Shown here in pieces: positions 8,358-17,995 of a stretch of DNA of 64,000 nucleotides. The notes under the pieces were generated by a model. It made no database searches, was not told the origin of the DNA, and saw nothing but the letters and a program-made list of their open reading frames with translations. How positions within the stretch are numbered: the first letter of the stretch is position 1; every line of letters begins with the position of its first letter. The position numbers and the translations under genes were made by a program. Origin of the DNA: an uncultured Pelagibacteraceae bacterium (lineage in GTDB: Bacteria > Pseudomonadota > Alphaproteobacteria > Pelagibacterales > Pelagibacteraceae); assembly GCA_902607945.1 (NCBI GenBank), contig CACLMD010000001.1:24272-88271 (forward strand). Reading direction: 5' to 3'.

Positions 8358-9814
8358 TTAATCCACCAATCAGTTATCTTATTTTTAAAATTAATCTTTT
8401 CTTCCATTGCATATGCAATGTTTAGTATATTTTGTTCATCAAAAGCTTTACCAATTATTTGTAAACCTAATGGATATCCTTTGGCATCATGACCTGCTGG
8501 AATAGAAATTCCAGGTAAACCAGCTAAATTAACTGGTACAGTAAAGATATCATTTAAATACATTGATACTGGATCATCTTTCTTCTCTCCGATTTTAAAT
8601 GCTGAGCTCGGTGTTGAAGGAGTTAATATTGCATCAACCTTTTTATATGCCTCATCAAAATCATTTTTAATCAATTTTCTAACTTTTTGAGCTTTAAGAT
8701 AATAAGCATCATAGTAACCAGATGACAAAACATAAGTTCCAATCATTATTCGTCTTTGAACTTCTGCACCAAAACCTTCTGACCTAGTTTTTTCATACAT
8801 TTCTGTAAGGTTCTCTCCTCCTTTAGCTCTAAATCCATATTTTACACCATCATATCTAGCTAAATTAGATGAGGCCTCTGCTGGTGCTACAATATAATAA
8901 GTTGGCAAGGCGTAACTTGTGTGAGGAAGTGATATATCTAATATTTCTGCTCCACAGTCTTTTGCATACTGAATACCTTTTTGCCAAAGTTCTTCAATTT
9001 CTTTTGGCATTCCATCAACTCTGTATTCTTTTGGTATTCCAATTTTTTTACCCTTAATATTTTTTGATAATTCTTTACTGTATTCATTTCTTTTAAAATC
9101 AATTGAAGTAGAATCTTTAGGATCATAGGTGCTAATTACTTCTTGAAGTAACGCACAATCTTTTACATTCTGCGCCATAGGACCTGCTTGATCTAGAGAT
9201 GATGCAAATGCAACTATACCGTATCGTGAACAACTTCCATAAGTTGGTTTAAGACCTACTGTTCCCGTAAAAGAAGCTGGTTGTCTAATTGAACCACCTG
9301 TGTCTGTTCCAATAGTTATTGGAGTTAATTGACCAGCAACTGCTGATGCTGAGCCTCCTGAAGAACCTCCAGGGACTAAATTTTTATCAATTGGATTTTG
9401 AACATTACCAAAGAAACTAGTTTCATTCGATGATCCCATTGCAAATTCATCACAATTTAGTTTTCCAAGAAGTATGGCTCCTTCATTCCAAATATTTTGT
9501 GTAACAGTAGACTCATAAGTAGGCACAAAATTATTCAAAATTTTACTTCCAGCAGTTGTGCGAATACTGTCTGTACAAAACAAATCTTTAACTGCCATAG
9601 GTATACCTGGTAACTTTAGTTGAAGATTGGGTTTTTGATCAAATTTTTTAGCTTTTTCTAATGCAGATGAATAATCTTCAGTAATGTATGCATTTAACTC
9701 TTTAGATTTTTCAGACCTATTAATAAAAGCTTTTGTAACTTCTTCTGAGGATAATTTTTTATCTTTTATGTTTTTAACTAATTCTGAAAGTGATTGTTTT
9801 GTAATATCTGACAT
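8354..9814 (-). CDS. gatA: Asp-tRNA(Asn)/Glu-tRNA(Gln) amidotransferase subunit A
   Basis: GatA is the glutaminase subunit that releases ammonia from glutamine for GatB. The 486-residue protein shows the amidase-signature features: MAVKDLF supplies the catalytic Lys, [17 protein letters not shown] the cis-Ser region, and [19 protein letters not shown] the nucleophilic Ser. The [18 protein letters not shown] block further supports GatA rather than another amidase. It sits between gatC (one-base TAATG overlap) and gatB (four-base overlap), the classic CAB order. Confidence 0.97.
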   Translation of the reverse strand: MSDITKQSLSELVKNIKDKKLSSEEVTKAFINRSEKSKELNAYITEDYSSALEKAKKFDQKPNLQLKLPGIPMAVKDLFCTDSIRTTAGSKILNNFVPTYESTVTQNIWNEGAILLGKLNCDEFAMGSSNETSFFGNVQNPIDKNLVPGGSSGGSASAVAGQLTPITIGTDTGGSIRQPASFTGTVGLKPTYGSCSRYGIVAFASSLDQAGPMAQNVKDCALLQEVISTYDPKDSTSIDFKRNEYSKELSKNIKGKKIGIPKEYRVDGMPKEIEELWQKGIQYAKDCGAEILDISLPHTSYALPTYYIVAPAEASSNLARYDGVKYGFRAKGGENLTEMYEKTRSEGFGAEVQRRIMIGTYVLSSGYYDAYYLKAQKVRKLIKNDFDEAYKKVDAILTPSTPSSAFKIGEKKDDPVSMYLNDIFTVPVNLAGLPGISIPAGHDAKGYPLGLQIIGKAFDEQNILNIAYAMEEKINFKNKITDWWIK

Positions 9815-10101
9815 TATTCAATAACCTTTGGTACAACAAAATAATCTTCATTATCTTGAGGTGAATTTTTTAATATTTGTTTACGAATATCTTCACTTTT
9901 AATCTCATCAGATCTTAATTTAAGAGTAGTTTCAGCAACAGATGTCAGGGGCACAACGTTGTCTGTTTTTAATTCATTAAGTTTTTCGATGAATTTGAAA
10001 ATTGAGTTTAAATCACCAGCTAATTTCTCTGCTTTTTGTTCATCAACTGATATCCTTGATAGTTTAGATATATGCTTTATTGTTTTAAGATCTATGCTCA
10101 T
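9814..10101 (-). CDS. gatC: Asp-tRNA(Asn)/Glu-tRNA(Gln) amidotransferase subunit C
   Basis: GatC is the small belt subunit that holds GatA and GatB together. I chose the ATG at 10101, which gives 95 residues beginning [17 protein letters not shown], the normal GatC start with its DxxxxxxxAxLAxL-like helix. An upstream ATG at 10131 in the same frame would add ten residues (MVVCVIFKYH) that have no match in the family, so it was rejected. The C-terminus contains [20 protein letters not shown] and then [13 protein letters not shown], as usual. It is the first gene of the minus-strand run down to 3453. Confidence 0.93.
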   Translation of the reverse strand: MSIDLKTIKHISKLSRISVDEQKAEKLAGDLNSIFKFIEKLNELKTDNVVPLTSVAETTLKLRSDEIKSEDIRKQILKNSPQDNEDYFVVPKVIE

Positions 10102-10141
10102 ATGATATTTAAATATGACGCAAACTACCACTTAAGTTTAA

Positions 10142-10147
10142 ATTATA
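10142..10147 (-). promoter_or_regulatory. Candidate -10 element for the gatC operon
   Basis: Reading the minus strand, a perfect TATAAT occurs about 40 bases upstream of the gatC ATG in the 50-base divergent gap to ruvX. No convincing -35 hexamer is seen at 16-18 bases, so the call rests on the -10 alone in AT-rich DNA. Confidence 0.3.
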
Positions 10148-10151
10148 CAAT

Positions 10152-10607
10152 ATGATCACCTTAGAGGAATTCAAAAAAAAACAGTTAGATAAGTCTAGAT
10201 TAATAGGTTTAGATCTTGGCTCTAAAAGAATTGGTGTGTCGATATGTGATGAAAAACAATTAATTGCTACACCATTTAAAACTATTAATAGAACCACTGC
10301 TAAAGAGCTCATAAATGAACTTAAAATTATAATTGAAGAAAATAATATTAAAGGGATTATTATAGGAAATCCTCTGAATATGGATGGATCATCAAGTAGC
10401 TCGACTCAGTCTGTAAAAGATACCTCTGACAATATAGAAAAAAGTATTGATATACCTATTTGTCTGTGGGATGAAAGATTATCAACTGTTGGAGCTTTCA
10501 ATTTATCTAGTCAACTTGATGTTAATGTAAGTAAAAGAGAAAAAAAAATAGATGAAAATGCTGCTGCATTTATATTGCAAGGTGCAATAGATTTTTTAAA
10601 TAATTAA
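10152..10607 (+). CDS. ruvX: YqgF/RuvX-family RNase H-fold nuclease
   Basis: The 151-residue product belongs to the YqgF family, implicated in 16S rRNA 5'-end maturation and also annotated as a putative Holliday junction resolvase. The fold is shown by SRLIGLDLGSKRIGVSICDE (first catalytic Asp), IKGIIIGNPLNMDGS (second strand) and LWDERLSTVGA with KIDENAAAFILQ (acidic residues of the RNase H core). The length is close to the usual 140. It is the first gene of a plus-strand series and is divergent from gatC. pyrB follows after 42 bases. Confidence 0.94.
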   Translation: MITLEEFKKKQLDKSRLIGLDLGSKRIGVSICDEKQLIATPFKTINRTTAKELINELKIIIEENNIKGIIIGNPLNMDGSSSSSTQSVKDTSDNIEKSIDIPICLWDERLSTVGAFNLSSQLDVNVSKREKKIDENAAAFILQGAIDFLNN

Positions 10608-10649
10608 TACTTGCTATTATAGAGGTTTATAGTTATAGAGTTGGTTTTA

Positions 10650-11591
10650 ATGGCAATTAAAACCGATAAAGCTGTTAAAATTTCCCAAAAACATCTGTTA
10701 GGTATTCAAGATTTATCGATCAATGATGTTAATTTGATATTAGATGAAGCTCAATCTTTTATAAAGCTAAACCAAAGTAAAAATAAAAAAATTGATACAC
10801 TTAGAGGTAAGACTCAAATAAATCTATTTTTTGAACCCTCAACTAGGACGCAAAGTTCATTTGAACTAGCGGGTAAAAGGTTGGGAGCAGATGTCATGTC
10901 AATGAATATGGCTAATTCAGCTATCAAAAAAGGTGAAACGTTAATAGATACAGCAATGACTTTAAATGCCATGCATCCAGATATTATTGTTGTAAGGCAC
11001 CAAGACTCAGGTGCTTGTAACTTGCTATCTCAAAAAGTTAATTGTTCCGTTTTAAATGCAGGTGATGGCCGAAGAGAACATCCTACTCAAGCGCTATTAG
11101 ATGCTTTAACAATTATAAATAGGAAGAAAAAAATTGAAGGTCTTAAAATAGCAATTTGTGGTGACATCCTTCATTCAAGAGTTGCGAGATCAAATATTTA
11201 TTTACTTAATATGCTTGGTGCTGAAGTAAATATTATAGCACCAACAAATTTAATGCCAAAAGAAATAGAGAAATTTGGTGTAAATACTTTCACCGATATG
11301 AATAAGGGTTTAAAAGATTGTGACATCGTTATGATGTTACGGTTGCAAAATGAAAGAATGACTAGCTCGTTCCTTTCATCAAACAGGGAATATTATGAAT
11401 ATTACGGTTTAACTCCAAACAAGTTGGAGCACGCTAAACCTGATGCTTTAATTATGCATCCAGGCCCAATGAATAGAGGTATTGAAATTGATACAATATT
11501 AGCAGACGACATTAATAAAAGTGTAATTAAAGAACAAGTTGAACTTGGAGTGGCAGTAAGAATGGCTTGTTTAAAAATGTTTTGTATATAG
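10650..11591 (+). CDS. pyrB: Aspartate carbamoyltransferase catalytic subunit
   Basis: PyrB condenses carbamoyl phosphate and aspartate in the second step of pyrimidine synthesis. Motifs are [20 protein letters not shown] (carbamoyl-phosphate loop), [14 protein letters not shown] and [13 protein letters not shown]. The ATG at 10650 gives 313 residues; an in-frame TTG nine bases earlier is possible but less likely. The stop codon is immediately followed by the ATG of the dihydroorotase-like gene, with no base between them. This matches the pairing of PyrB with a DHOase-like partner in other proteobacteria. No pyrI regulatory subunit is present. Confidence 0.96.
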   Translation: MAIKTDKAVKISQKHLLGIQDLSINDVNLILDEAQSFIKLNQSKNKKIDTLRGKTQINLFFEPSTRTQSSFELAGKRLGADVMSMNMANSAIKKGETLIDTAMTLNAMHPDIIVVRHQDSGACNLLSQKVNCSVLNAGDGRREHPTQALLDALTIINRKKKIEGLKIAICGDILHSRVARSNIYLLNMLGAEVNIIAPTNLMPKEIEKFGVNTFTDMNKGLKDCDIVMMLRLQNERMTSSFLSSNREYYEYYGLTPNKLEHAKPDALIMHPGPMNRGIEIDTILADDINKSVIKEQVELGVAVRMACLKMFCI

Positions 11592-12878
11592 ATGAAAAAA
11601 CAATATTTTATAAACGCTAATATAATTGATCCTTTTAACTCAATTAATGAAAGTGGTGGTTTAATTATTGGAGAGGATGGCAAAATTGAAGCTGTTGGAA
11701 AAAAAGTTAATACAAATAATCTTCCTACAAGAGAAAAACCAATTGATTTAAAAGGAAAATATATATTTCCTGGACTTGTTGATATGCGAGTTTTTGTGGG
11801 TGAGCCAGGTTACGAATATAAGGAAAATTTCAAAACTCTTAGCAATGCTGCTTTATCAGGTGGTGTTACCTCAGTGGTTACAATGCCTAATACAGATCCA
11901 ATTATAGATAATGTTTCAATTGTAGATTTTTTAAAAAGACGAGGAAGAGATAAATCTAAGATTAATATTTTTCCCTGTGCGTCTCTAACAAAAAATATTG
12001 AGGGCACTAACATGACAGAATTTGGTTTATTACAAAAAAAAGGAATAGTCGCATTTACGGACGGTATTAAAACAATTCAAAACCCAAGACTAATGTCCAG
12101 AATAATGAACTCTGCAAAAGACCTTGGCTGTCTAATAATGCAGCATGCTGAAGACTACGAACTGGCAAAAAACGGTATGATAAATTCAGGGATAATTGCT
12201 TCAAAATTAGGTTTATCTGGAATACCAGAAATTGCTGAAAGAATTTTAATTGAAAGAGATTTAACTTTATTAGAAAAAGTTAAATGTAGATATCACATAT
12301 CTCAATTGTCCTCACAAAAATCTATTGATGTGATTAAACAAAGAAAAGAAGTAGTTAAATTTACTTCAGGAGTGTCTATAAATAATCTCTCATTAAATGA
12401 AAATGATATAGGTGACTTTAGAACTTTTTTAAAATTATCTCCTCCTTTAAGAAGAGAGGAAGATCGTGAAGCATTAGTTCAAGGGTTAAAAGATGAATTA
12501 ATCGATGTTATCGTTTCAGATCATAAACCAGAAGATGAAGAGTCAAAAAGATTAACCTTTTCTCAAGCTGCGACTGGAGCTTCTGGAATAGAAACTCTTC
12601 TTTCTTTAAGTTTAGAACTTTATCATAATGGATCTCTTAAATTAGAAACCATAATAAAGGCACTAACATCTAATCCAGCCAAATTACTTAAAATTAATAA
12701 AGGCAATCTTTCAATTGGAAATGATGCTGACTTATGTATTGTTGATATAGATAAACCGTGGATTGTAAAAAAAGAAAAATTAGTTTCAAAGTCTAAAAAC
12801 ACCTCTATAGAAGACAAAAAACTTCAAGGCAAGGTAACTAATACCTTTGTAAAAGGTAAGGAATTATTTAAAATATAG
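11592..12878 (+). CDS. pyrC: Dihydroorotase-like protein lacking the HxH metal site (PyrC/PyrX type)
   Basis: The 428-residue amidohydrolase has the overall class I dihydroorotase plan, including PGLVDMRVFVGEPG, GGVTSVVTMPNTDP, CLIMQHAEDYE, CRYHISQLSS and VSDHKPEDEE. At the first block, however, active enzymes have DMHVHLREPG. Here both metal-binding histidines are replaced (Arg66 and Phe68) and the substrate-binding Arg of REPG is Gly70. Other metal-site positions (His in MQHAED, His in YHIS, Asp in SDH) remain. In several proteobacteria such pseudo-DHOases act as non-catalytic partners that support ATCase assembly; alphaproteobacterial proteins with DMRVFVGEPG are often annotated PyrC2. Directly abutting pyrB fits this. 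Catalytic loss is inferred, not shown. Confidence 0.88.
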   Translation: MKKQYFINANIIDPFNSINESGGLIIGEDGKIEAVGKKVNTNNLPTREKPIDLKGKYIFPGLVDMRVFVGEPGYEYKENFKTLSNAALSGGVTSVVTMPNTDPIIDNVSIVDFLKRRGRDKSKINIFPCASLTKNIEGTNMTEFGLLQKKGIVAFTDGIKTIQNPRLMSRIMNSAKDLGCLIMQHAEDYELAKNGMINSGIIASKLGLSGIPEIAERILIERDLTLLEKVKCRYHISQLSSQKSIDVIKQRKEVVKFTSGVSINNLSLNENDIGDFRTFLKLSPPLRREEDREALVQGLKDELIDVIVSDHKPEDEESKRLTFSQAATGASGIETLLSLSLELYHNGSLKLETIIKALTSNPAKLLKINKGNLSIGNDADLCIVDIDKPWIVKKEKLVSKSKNTSIEDKKLQGKVTNTFVKGKELFKI

Positions 12879-12880
12879 TA

Positions 12881-13459
12881 ATGGAATACTTAATTGTAGG
12901 TATAGCATCATACCTAATGGGATCTATTCCATTTGGTTTAATCTTAACAAAAATTTTTTTAAAACAAGATATTAGAAATATAGGTTCTGGTAATATTGGA
13001 GCTACAAATGTCTTGAGGGCTGGAAATAAACTTATTGGATATTTAACTTTAGTACTTGATATAACTAAAGCTATAATCCCTGTGATTTATGTAAAGATTA
13101 ATTTTCCTGAACTAATATACATTGCTTCATTATGTGCTTTTTTAGGACATGTATTTCCAATATGGCTCAAATTTAAAGGTGGTAAAGGAGTTGCTACTTA
13201 TGTTGGAATATTGTTTTCAATAAACATTTTGTTGGGTATTGTTTTCATATCATCTTGGATAATTATTTTTTTATTAAGTAGATACTCTTCACTTTCATCG
13301 ATAATTGCTTCTTTATCAGTGCCTATTTATCTTTTGATAATGGATAATATAAATAACCTCATTTTTTTTATAATAATGTTTGTTTTAATTTTTTTCACAC
13401 ATAGAGAAAATATTAAAAGACTGAAAAACAAAGAAGAAAGTAAGTCACAAATTTATTAA
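12881..13459 (+). CDS. plsY: Acyl-phosphate glycerol-3-phosphate acyltransferase
   Basis: PlsY transfers an acyl group from acyl-phosphate to glycerol-3-phosphate, the first step of phospholipid synthesis, in the inner membrane. The 192-residue protein has five hydrophobic stretches and all three conserved loops: GSIPFGLIL with RNIGSGNIGATNVLRAGNK, and GHVFPIWLKFKGGKGVATYV. It starts two bases after the dihydroorotase-like gene. The C-terminus is a short basic tail. Assignment is secure. Confidence 0.95.
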   Translation: MEYLIVGIASYLMGSIPFGLILTKIFLKQDIRNIGSGNIGATNVLRAGNKLIGYLTLVLDITKAIIPVIYVKINFPELIYIASLCAFLGHVFPIWLKFKGGKGVATYVGILFSINILLGIVFISSWIIIFLLSRYSSLSSIIASLSVPIYLLIMDNINNLIFFIIMFVLIFFTHRENIKRLKNKEESKSQIY

Positions 13460-13496
13460 ATTGACTATCAGACTCTTTTAAGTAGTTTGTTAAATT

Positions 13497-16079
13497 ATGA
13501 ATCTGGTCATAGTTGAAAGTCCTGCTAAAGCTAAAACAATAAATAAATATTTAGGTGATAATTATACTGTCTTGGCAAGCTATGGTCATATAAGAGATTT
13601 ACCGTCTAAAAATGGATCGGTAGATCCTGAGCAAAATTTTAAGATGGAATGGGAAGTTGATAGTTTTTCAAAAAAATATCTAAAAGAAATTACTGATGCT
13701 GCAAAAGAATCCTCTAAGATTATTTTGGCCACTGACCCAGATCGTGAAGGAGAAGCGATTGCTTGGCATGTAAAGGAATATTTAAATGAAAAAAAACTTT
13801 TAAAAGATAAGCAAATTGAAAGAGTTGTTTTTAACGAAATAACAAAAAAAGCGGTAACTCATGGAATTGAAAATCCTAGACAAATTGAACCTTTATTAGT
13901 TGATGCTTATATGGCTAGAAGAGCACTAGACTATTTAGTTGGATTTAATATCTCACCAATACTATGGACAAAACTACCTGGTTCTAAATCTGCTGGAAGA
14001 GTCCAATCTGTTGCTTTAAAATTAATTACTGAACGTGAACATGCAATTGAATCTTTTCAGCCTGATGAATTTTGGACATTAACCGTAAATTTTCAAAATG
14101 ATAAAAATGATAAGATATCTTCAAGCATCTCACAACTTAATGGAAAAAAAATAGAAAAATTTTCTTTTAAAAATAAAAATGATGTAGACGATGCAATTTC
14201 AGAAATCAAAAATAAAAAATTTCAGATTACTGATATTTCGTCTAAAGTAATAAGTAGAAACCCATCTGGTCCTTTCACAACTTCTACGCTTCAACAGGTT
14301 GCTTCAAGCAGACTAGGTTTTGGTGCTTCAAGAACAATGCAAATTGCACAAAAATTATATCAAGGTATTGAAATTGATGGAGAAACAATTGGTTTAATTA
14401 CCTATATGAGAACAGATGGTACAAATTTATCTGCTGATGCAATTTCAGATTTTAGAGATTTCATAAAGAATGAATATGGTGAAGAGTACGTACCAGAAAA
14501 TCCTTTAAATTATTCTGGTAAAAAAGCTAAAAATGCCCAAGAGGCTCATGAAGCTATAAGACCAACTGATATTACTAGATCACCTGACTCAGTTAAAAAG
14601 TATTTAAGTCTGGACCAACAAAAACTATATAATTTAATTTGGAGTCGAGCCTTATCTTCTCAAATGGAAACAGCAAAATTTGATAGAAATACAATTACAA
14701 TTTCTTCAGAAGATAATCAAACAATCTGCAAAACAAGTGGTTCTGTTTTAAAATTCGATGGATACTTGAAGGTATTTCCAAGTCCAAATAAAGATGATGA
14801 TGAGGAAATACTTCCAAAAATGTCAAAAGGACCAATTAACATTGAGGCACTTCTTGATGAACAACATTTTACACAACCACCTCCAAGATACTCGGAAGCT
14901 AGTCTCGTAAAAAAATTAGAAGAACTTGGCATAGGAAGACCATCAACATATGCGAGTATAATTTCAACAATAGCTAATCGAGGATATGCTGAAATAGTTA
15001 ATAAAAGATTTTTTCCTACAGATAGAGGAAAGCTTATTTCAGCCTTTTTGGAAAAATTATTTTCTAAATATGTTGATTATAATTTTACAGCTGGATTAGA
15101 AGATCAGCTTGATGAAATTACATCAGGTAAAGAAAGCTGGATAAAAGTTTTAGAAATGTTTTGGAAAGATTTTAATACTAACGTTTCTGAAGTTAAGGAA
15201 AAAAGAACAAGAGAAGTTTTAGATTTATTAAATGATAGTTTGGGTACTTTAATTTTTGACAAAGACAAAGATGGTAAAGTTGTTAGAAAATGTCAATTAT
15301 GTGAAACAGGATCTCTTAGTTTAAAAAATAGTTTTAGAGGAGGAGCATTTATTGGTTGCTCAAATTATCCTGAATGCAAATTTACAAGACCATTATCTAA
15401 GGCAAAAGCAGCAGCTCAATCTCAATTAGCAGAACCTAAATTTATTGGCAAACATGAAAATGGAAACGATATTTTTTTAAAAAATGGGAGATTTGGACCT
15501 TATCTTCAATATGAAAAATTGCTGGAAACAATAACAGATGAAAAAATTTTAAAGAAAAAAAAGAAAACCAAGAAAAATAAAATAAATGTTAACGAACTTT
15601 TAAAAAATGTTTCAATTCCTAAAGGCTTAGAATTAGAAAGTATCGATTTGGAAAAAGCTAAATTTTTATGCTCACTACCAAAGTCTCTAGGAACTAATCC
15701 TGAAAATCAAAAAGAAATTATATTAAATACAGGAAGATTTGGTCCCTACTTAAAATGTGAAAATAAATCTGCAAGAATTGAAAATATAGAGGATTTATTT
15801 TCGATAGGGCTTAACAGAGCTATTACTTTAATCGCTGAAGCAAAACCTGGTAGAATGTCATCTTCAATTATTAAAGAATTAGGTGAACATCCAGAAGATA
15901 AGAAACCTGTAAGAGTAATGAAGGGTCAATATGGACCTTATATTAAATACAAATCCGTAAATGCAACTATACCTGAAGAAAAAGACCCTACAGAACTTAC
16001 AATGGAGGAAGCGTTGATTTTAATTGAGAAAAGAAGAGAATACGATAAAAGTAAAAAAAATAAAAAAAGGAAAAAATGA
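13497..16079 (+). CDS. topA: DNA topoisomerase I
   Basis: The 860-residue type IA topoisomerase relaxes negative supercoils. The Toprim domain is at the N-terminus (LVIVESPAKAKTINKYLG; ATDPDREGEAIAWHVKEYL). The active-site Tyr is Tyr303 in GLITYMRTDGT. A zinc ribbon follows the catalytic core (CQLC at its start, then CSNYPEC). The C-terminal part carries repeated GRFGPYL/GQYGPYI units, each a DNA-binding module of the type common in alphaproteobacterial TopA, and ends in a Lys-rich tail. Its TGA overlaps the ATG of a small lipoprotein gene (ATGA). Confidence 0.97.
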   Translation: MNLVIVESPAKAKTINKYLGDNYTVLASYGHIRDLPSKNGSVDPEQNFKMEWEVDSFSKKYLKEITDAAKESSKIILATDPDREGEAIAWHVKEYLNEKKLLKDKQIERVVFNEITKKAVTHGIENPRQIEPLLVDAYMARRALDYLVGFNISPILWTKLPGSKSAGRVQSVALKLITEREHAIESFQPDEFWTLTVNFQNDKNDKISSSISQLNGKKIEKFSFKNKNDVDDAISEIKNKKFQITDISSKVISRNPSGPFTTSTLQQVASSRLGFGASRTMQIAQKLYQGIEIDGETIGLITYMRTDGTNLSADAISDFRDFIKNEYGEEYVPENPLNYSGKKAKNAQEAHEAIRPTDITRSPDSVKKYLSLDQQKLYNLIWSRALSSQMETAKFDRNTITISSEDNQTICKTSGSVLKFDGYLKVFPSPNKDDDEEILPKMSKGPINIEALLDEQHFTQPPPRYSEASLVKKLEELGIGRPSTYASIISTIANRGYAEIVNKRFFPTDRGKLISAFLEKLFSKYVDYNFTAGLEDQLDEITSGKESWIKVLEMFWKDFNTNVSEVKEKRTREVLDLLNDSLGTLIFDKDKDGKVVRKCQLCETGSLSLKNSFRGGAFIGCSNYPECKFTRPLSKAKAAAQSQLAEPKFIGKHENGNDIFLKNGRFGPYLQYEKLLETITDEKILKKKKKTKKNKINVNELLKNVSIPKGLELESIDLEKAKFLCSLPKSLGTNPENQKEIILNTGRFGPYLKCENKSARIENIEDLFSIGLNRAITLIAEAKPGRMSSSIIKELGEHPEDKKPVRVMKGQYGPYIKYKSVNATIPEEKDPTELTMEEALILIEKRREYDKSKKNKKRKK

Positions 16080-16213
16080 TAAAAAAAATTTCATCTATAT
16101 TGTTTATTTTAATTTTTACTGGTTGTGCGGGCATTAAAGATAAAATGCCAACTAGAAAAGCATGTACTGGTGAAAAAGATACAATTGCAGACATCTTTTG
16201 TAAAAAAGATTAG
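16076..16213 (+). CDS. Small putative lipoprotein (45 residues)
   Basis: An ATG overlapping the topA stop (ATGA) opens a 45-codon frame. Its product begins MIKKISSILFILIFTGCAG: a basic start, a hydrophobic core and a Cys at residue 17 in a near-lipobox context (FTG-C). The remaining 28 residues are polar, with two more Cys (ACTGEKD and DIFCKKD), and could be exposed in the periplasm. The translational overlap and the secretion signal support a real gene despite its size. Function unknown; small lipoproteins of this type are common and often uncharacterised. Confidence 0.7.
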   Translation: MIKKISSILFILIFTGCAGIKDKMPTRKACTGEKDTIADIFCKKD

Positions 16214-16224
16214 ATTATTCTAAA

Positions 16225-16686
16225 ATGAGTTCTGAAAAAAGAATCAAAGAATTAAGTATAAAATTACCAGAAGCTAAAGCACCGGTTGGTAATTATGTGG
16301 CTACCAAAATAATTGGTAAATTACTTTACATATCAGGACAAATTTCAATAGATGAAAAAGGAGAATTAATTAAAGGTAAGGTTGGAAAAGATTTAGATAC
16401 TGACCAGGCTTACCAAGCAGCAAAAAGATGTGGTCTGAGTATTATTTCTCAAGTTAAAAAAGTATGTGATGATGATTTATCAAAAGTAAAATCATGTGTA
16501 AAATTAACAGGTTTTGTAAACTCTATTGATACCTTTACTGAACAACCCAAAGTAATTAATGGAGCTTCAGATTTGATGGCTTCAATTTTTGGTGATGCAG
16601 GAATGCATACTAGGGCCGCTGTTAGCACTAATAGTTTGCCACTAGGTGTAGCAGTTGAAATAGATGCAATTTTTGAATTAAATTAA
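16225..16686 (+). CDS. RidA/YjgF family protein
   Basis: The 153-residue protein has the RidA chorismate-mutase-like fold markers: APVGNYVATKIIGKLLYISG, the VKLTGFVNSIDTF segment, and the closing HTRAAVSTNSLP then VAVEIDAIFEL, including the conserved Arg that binds the substrate carboxylate. RidA proteins hydrolyse reactive enamine/imine intermediates from pyridoxal-phosphate enzymes. This longer version is a paralogous group, so the exact substrate is uncertain. It follows the small lipoprotein after 11 bases and converges with ugd. Confidence 0.88.
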   Translation: MSSEKRIKELSIKLPEAKAPVGNYVATKIIGKLLYISGQISIDEKGELIKGKVGKDLDTDQAYQAAKRCGLSIISQVKKVCDDDLSKVKSCVKLTGFVNSIDTFTEQPKVINGASDLMASIFGDAGMHTRAAVSTNSLPLGVAVEIDAIFELN

Positions 16687-16687
16687 T

Positions 16688-17995
16688 TTATTTAAATCCT
16701 CTACCTACGCTAAAATATTTAAGATTTTTTTTAATCATTTCTTGTGGAGAATATAAATTTCTCATATCAAAAATTATAATTTTTTTGTTTTTAACTAATC
16801 TTTTAAAATCTAATGATTTAAAATCATTCCATTCAGTATGAATTATTACCAAGTTAGATTTTTCTAAACAGTTTGATATCGATTTAGCATTTCTTACATT
16901 CTTATAATTTTTAAATTCTTCCTTGAAACCTGTGGGATCATAGTATTGAACTTTAGCACCTTTTCTAGACAACTCAGGTATCATTTTTAAACTTGATGAG
17001 TCTCTCATATCATCTGTATTTGCTTTAAAGGTAACACCTAAAAAACTAATCTTTTTATTCTTTATTTTATTATTTAGAATCCCATAAATTCTTTTTAATA
17101 ACAAATTTGATCTATCTTTATTTGATTTTATAACTGATTTAATAATTGATAAATTTGTTTTAAATTTATCTGCAGTTGAAATTATAGCTTTTGTATCTTT
17201 AGGAAAACACGAACCACCATAAGCAGGGCCAGCTCTTAAAAATCGGCTACCTATTCTTTGGTCTAAACCCATGCCTATTGAAATATCATCTACATTAATG
17301 TTTGTTTTTTCACATAAATTAGCAATTTCATTTATAAATGTAATTTTTGTCGCAAGAAATGCATTTGATGCGTATTTAATCAATTCAGCAGCTCTTCTAG
17401 ATGTATTAACATATTTTGCACCTTTGGCAATTAAGGGAGAATATAAATTTTTTAAAATTTTATTCGATTTTTTATCGTTAGAACCAACAATTATTCTATC
17501 AGGATAAACAAAATCTCTTATTGCTTCACCTTCTCTTAAAAATTCTGGATTAGAGACTACTGCAAATTTATTCTTTGAATTTTTTGTTAATAAAATTTTT
17601 TCGATCTCATCTCCAGTAGTTACTGGTACAGTTGATTTGGTAATTATAATTTTAAATTTGTTTAAAGATTTAGATAGATCTTTAGCAACGCCATATATCT
17701 GTCTTAGATCAGCACTACTACCACCTTTCTTGGTTGGTGTGCCTACACATATAAAAATAATATCTGATTTTTTTATAGAGTCTTTAAGATCATTTGAAAA
17801 AGACAATCTTTTATTCTTAATATTTCTTTTAACCAGTTCATCAAGGCCAGGTTCATATATTGGAATTATTCCATTTTGAAGTTTATTTATTTTTACTAAA
17901 TCTTTATCTACACAAATAACTTGATTTCCTAAGTCAGAAAAACAAACACCACTAACTAAACCAACATAACCTGTGCCAATCATGCAAAGCTTCAT
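16688..17995 (-). CDS. ugd: UDP-glucose 6-dehydrogenase
   Basis: The enzyme oxidises UDP-glucose twice to UDP-glucuronate, a precursor for surface polysaccharides. The 435-residue protein has the N-terminal NAD site MKLCMIGTGYVGLVSGVCFS, the block FVYPDRIIVGS, and the catalytic Cys in GPAYGGSCFPKDT. The C-terminal domain contains SFLGVTFKANTDDMRDSSSL and YYDPTGF. It overlaps galU by four bases, so UDP-glucose synthesis and oxidation are coupled. galU is upstream in the same operon. Confidence 0.96.
   Translation of the reverse strand: MKLCMIGTGYVGLVSGVCFSDLGNQVICVDKDLVKINKLQNGIIPIYEPGLDELVKRNIKNKRLSFSNDLKDSIKKSDIIFICVGTPTKKGGSSADLRQIYGVAKDLSKSLNKFKIIITKSTVPVTTGDEIEKILLTKNSKNKFAVVSNPEFLREGEAIRDFVYPDRIIVGSNDKKSNKILKNLYSPLIAKGAKYVNTSRRAAELIKYASNAFLATKITFINEIANLCEKTNINVDDISIGMGLDQRIGSRFLRAGPAYGGSCFPKDTKAIISTADKFKTNLSIIKSVIKSNKDRSNLLLKRIYGILNNKIKNKKISFLGVTFKANTDDMRDSSSLKMIPELSRKGAKVQYYDPTGFKEEFKNYKNVRNAKSISNCLEKSNLVIIHTEWNDFKSLDFKRLVKNKKIIIFDMRNLYSPQEMIKKNLKYFSVGRGFK

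Noticed and set aside
10102-10131. Longer gatC starting at 10131
   Set aside because: The ten added residues do not match GatC proteins, whereas [10 protein letters not shown] is the family start.
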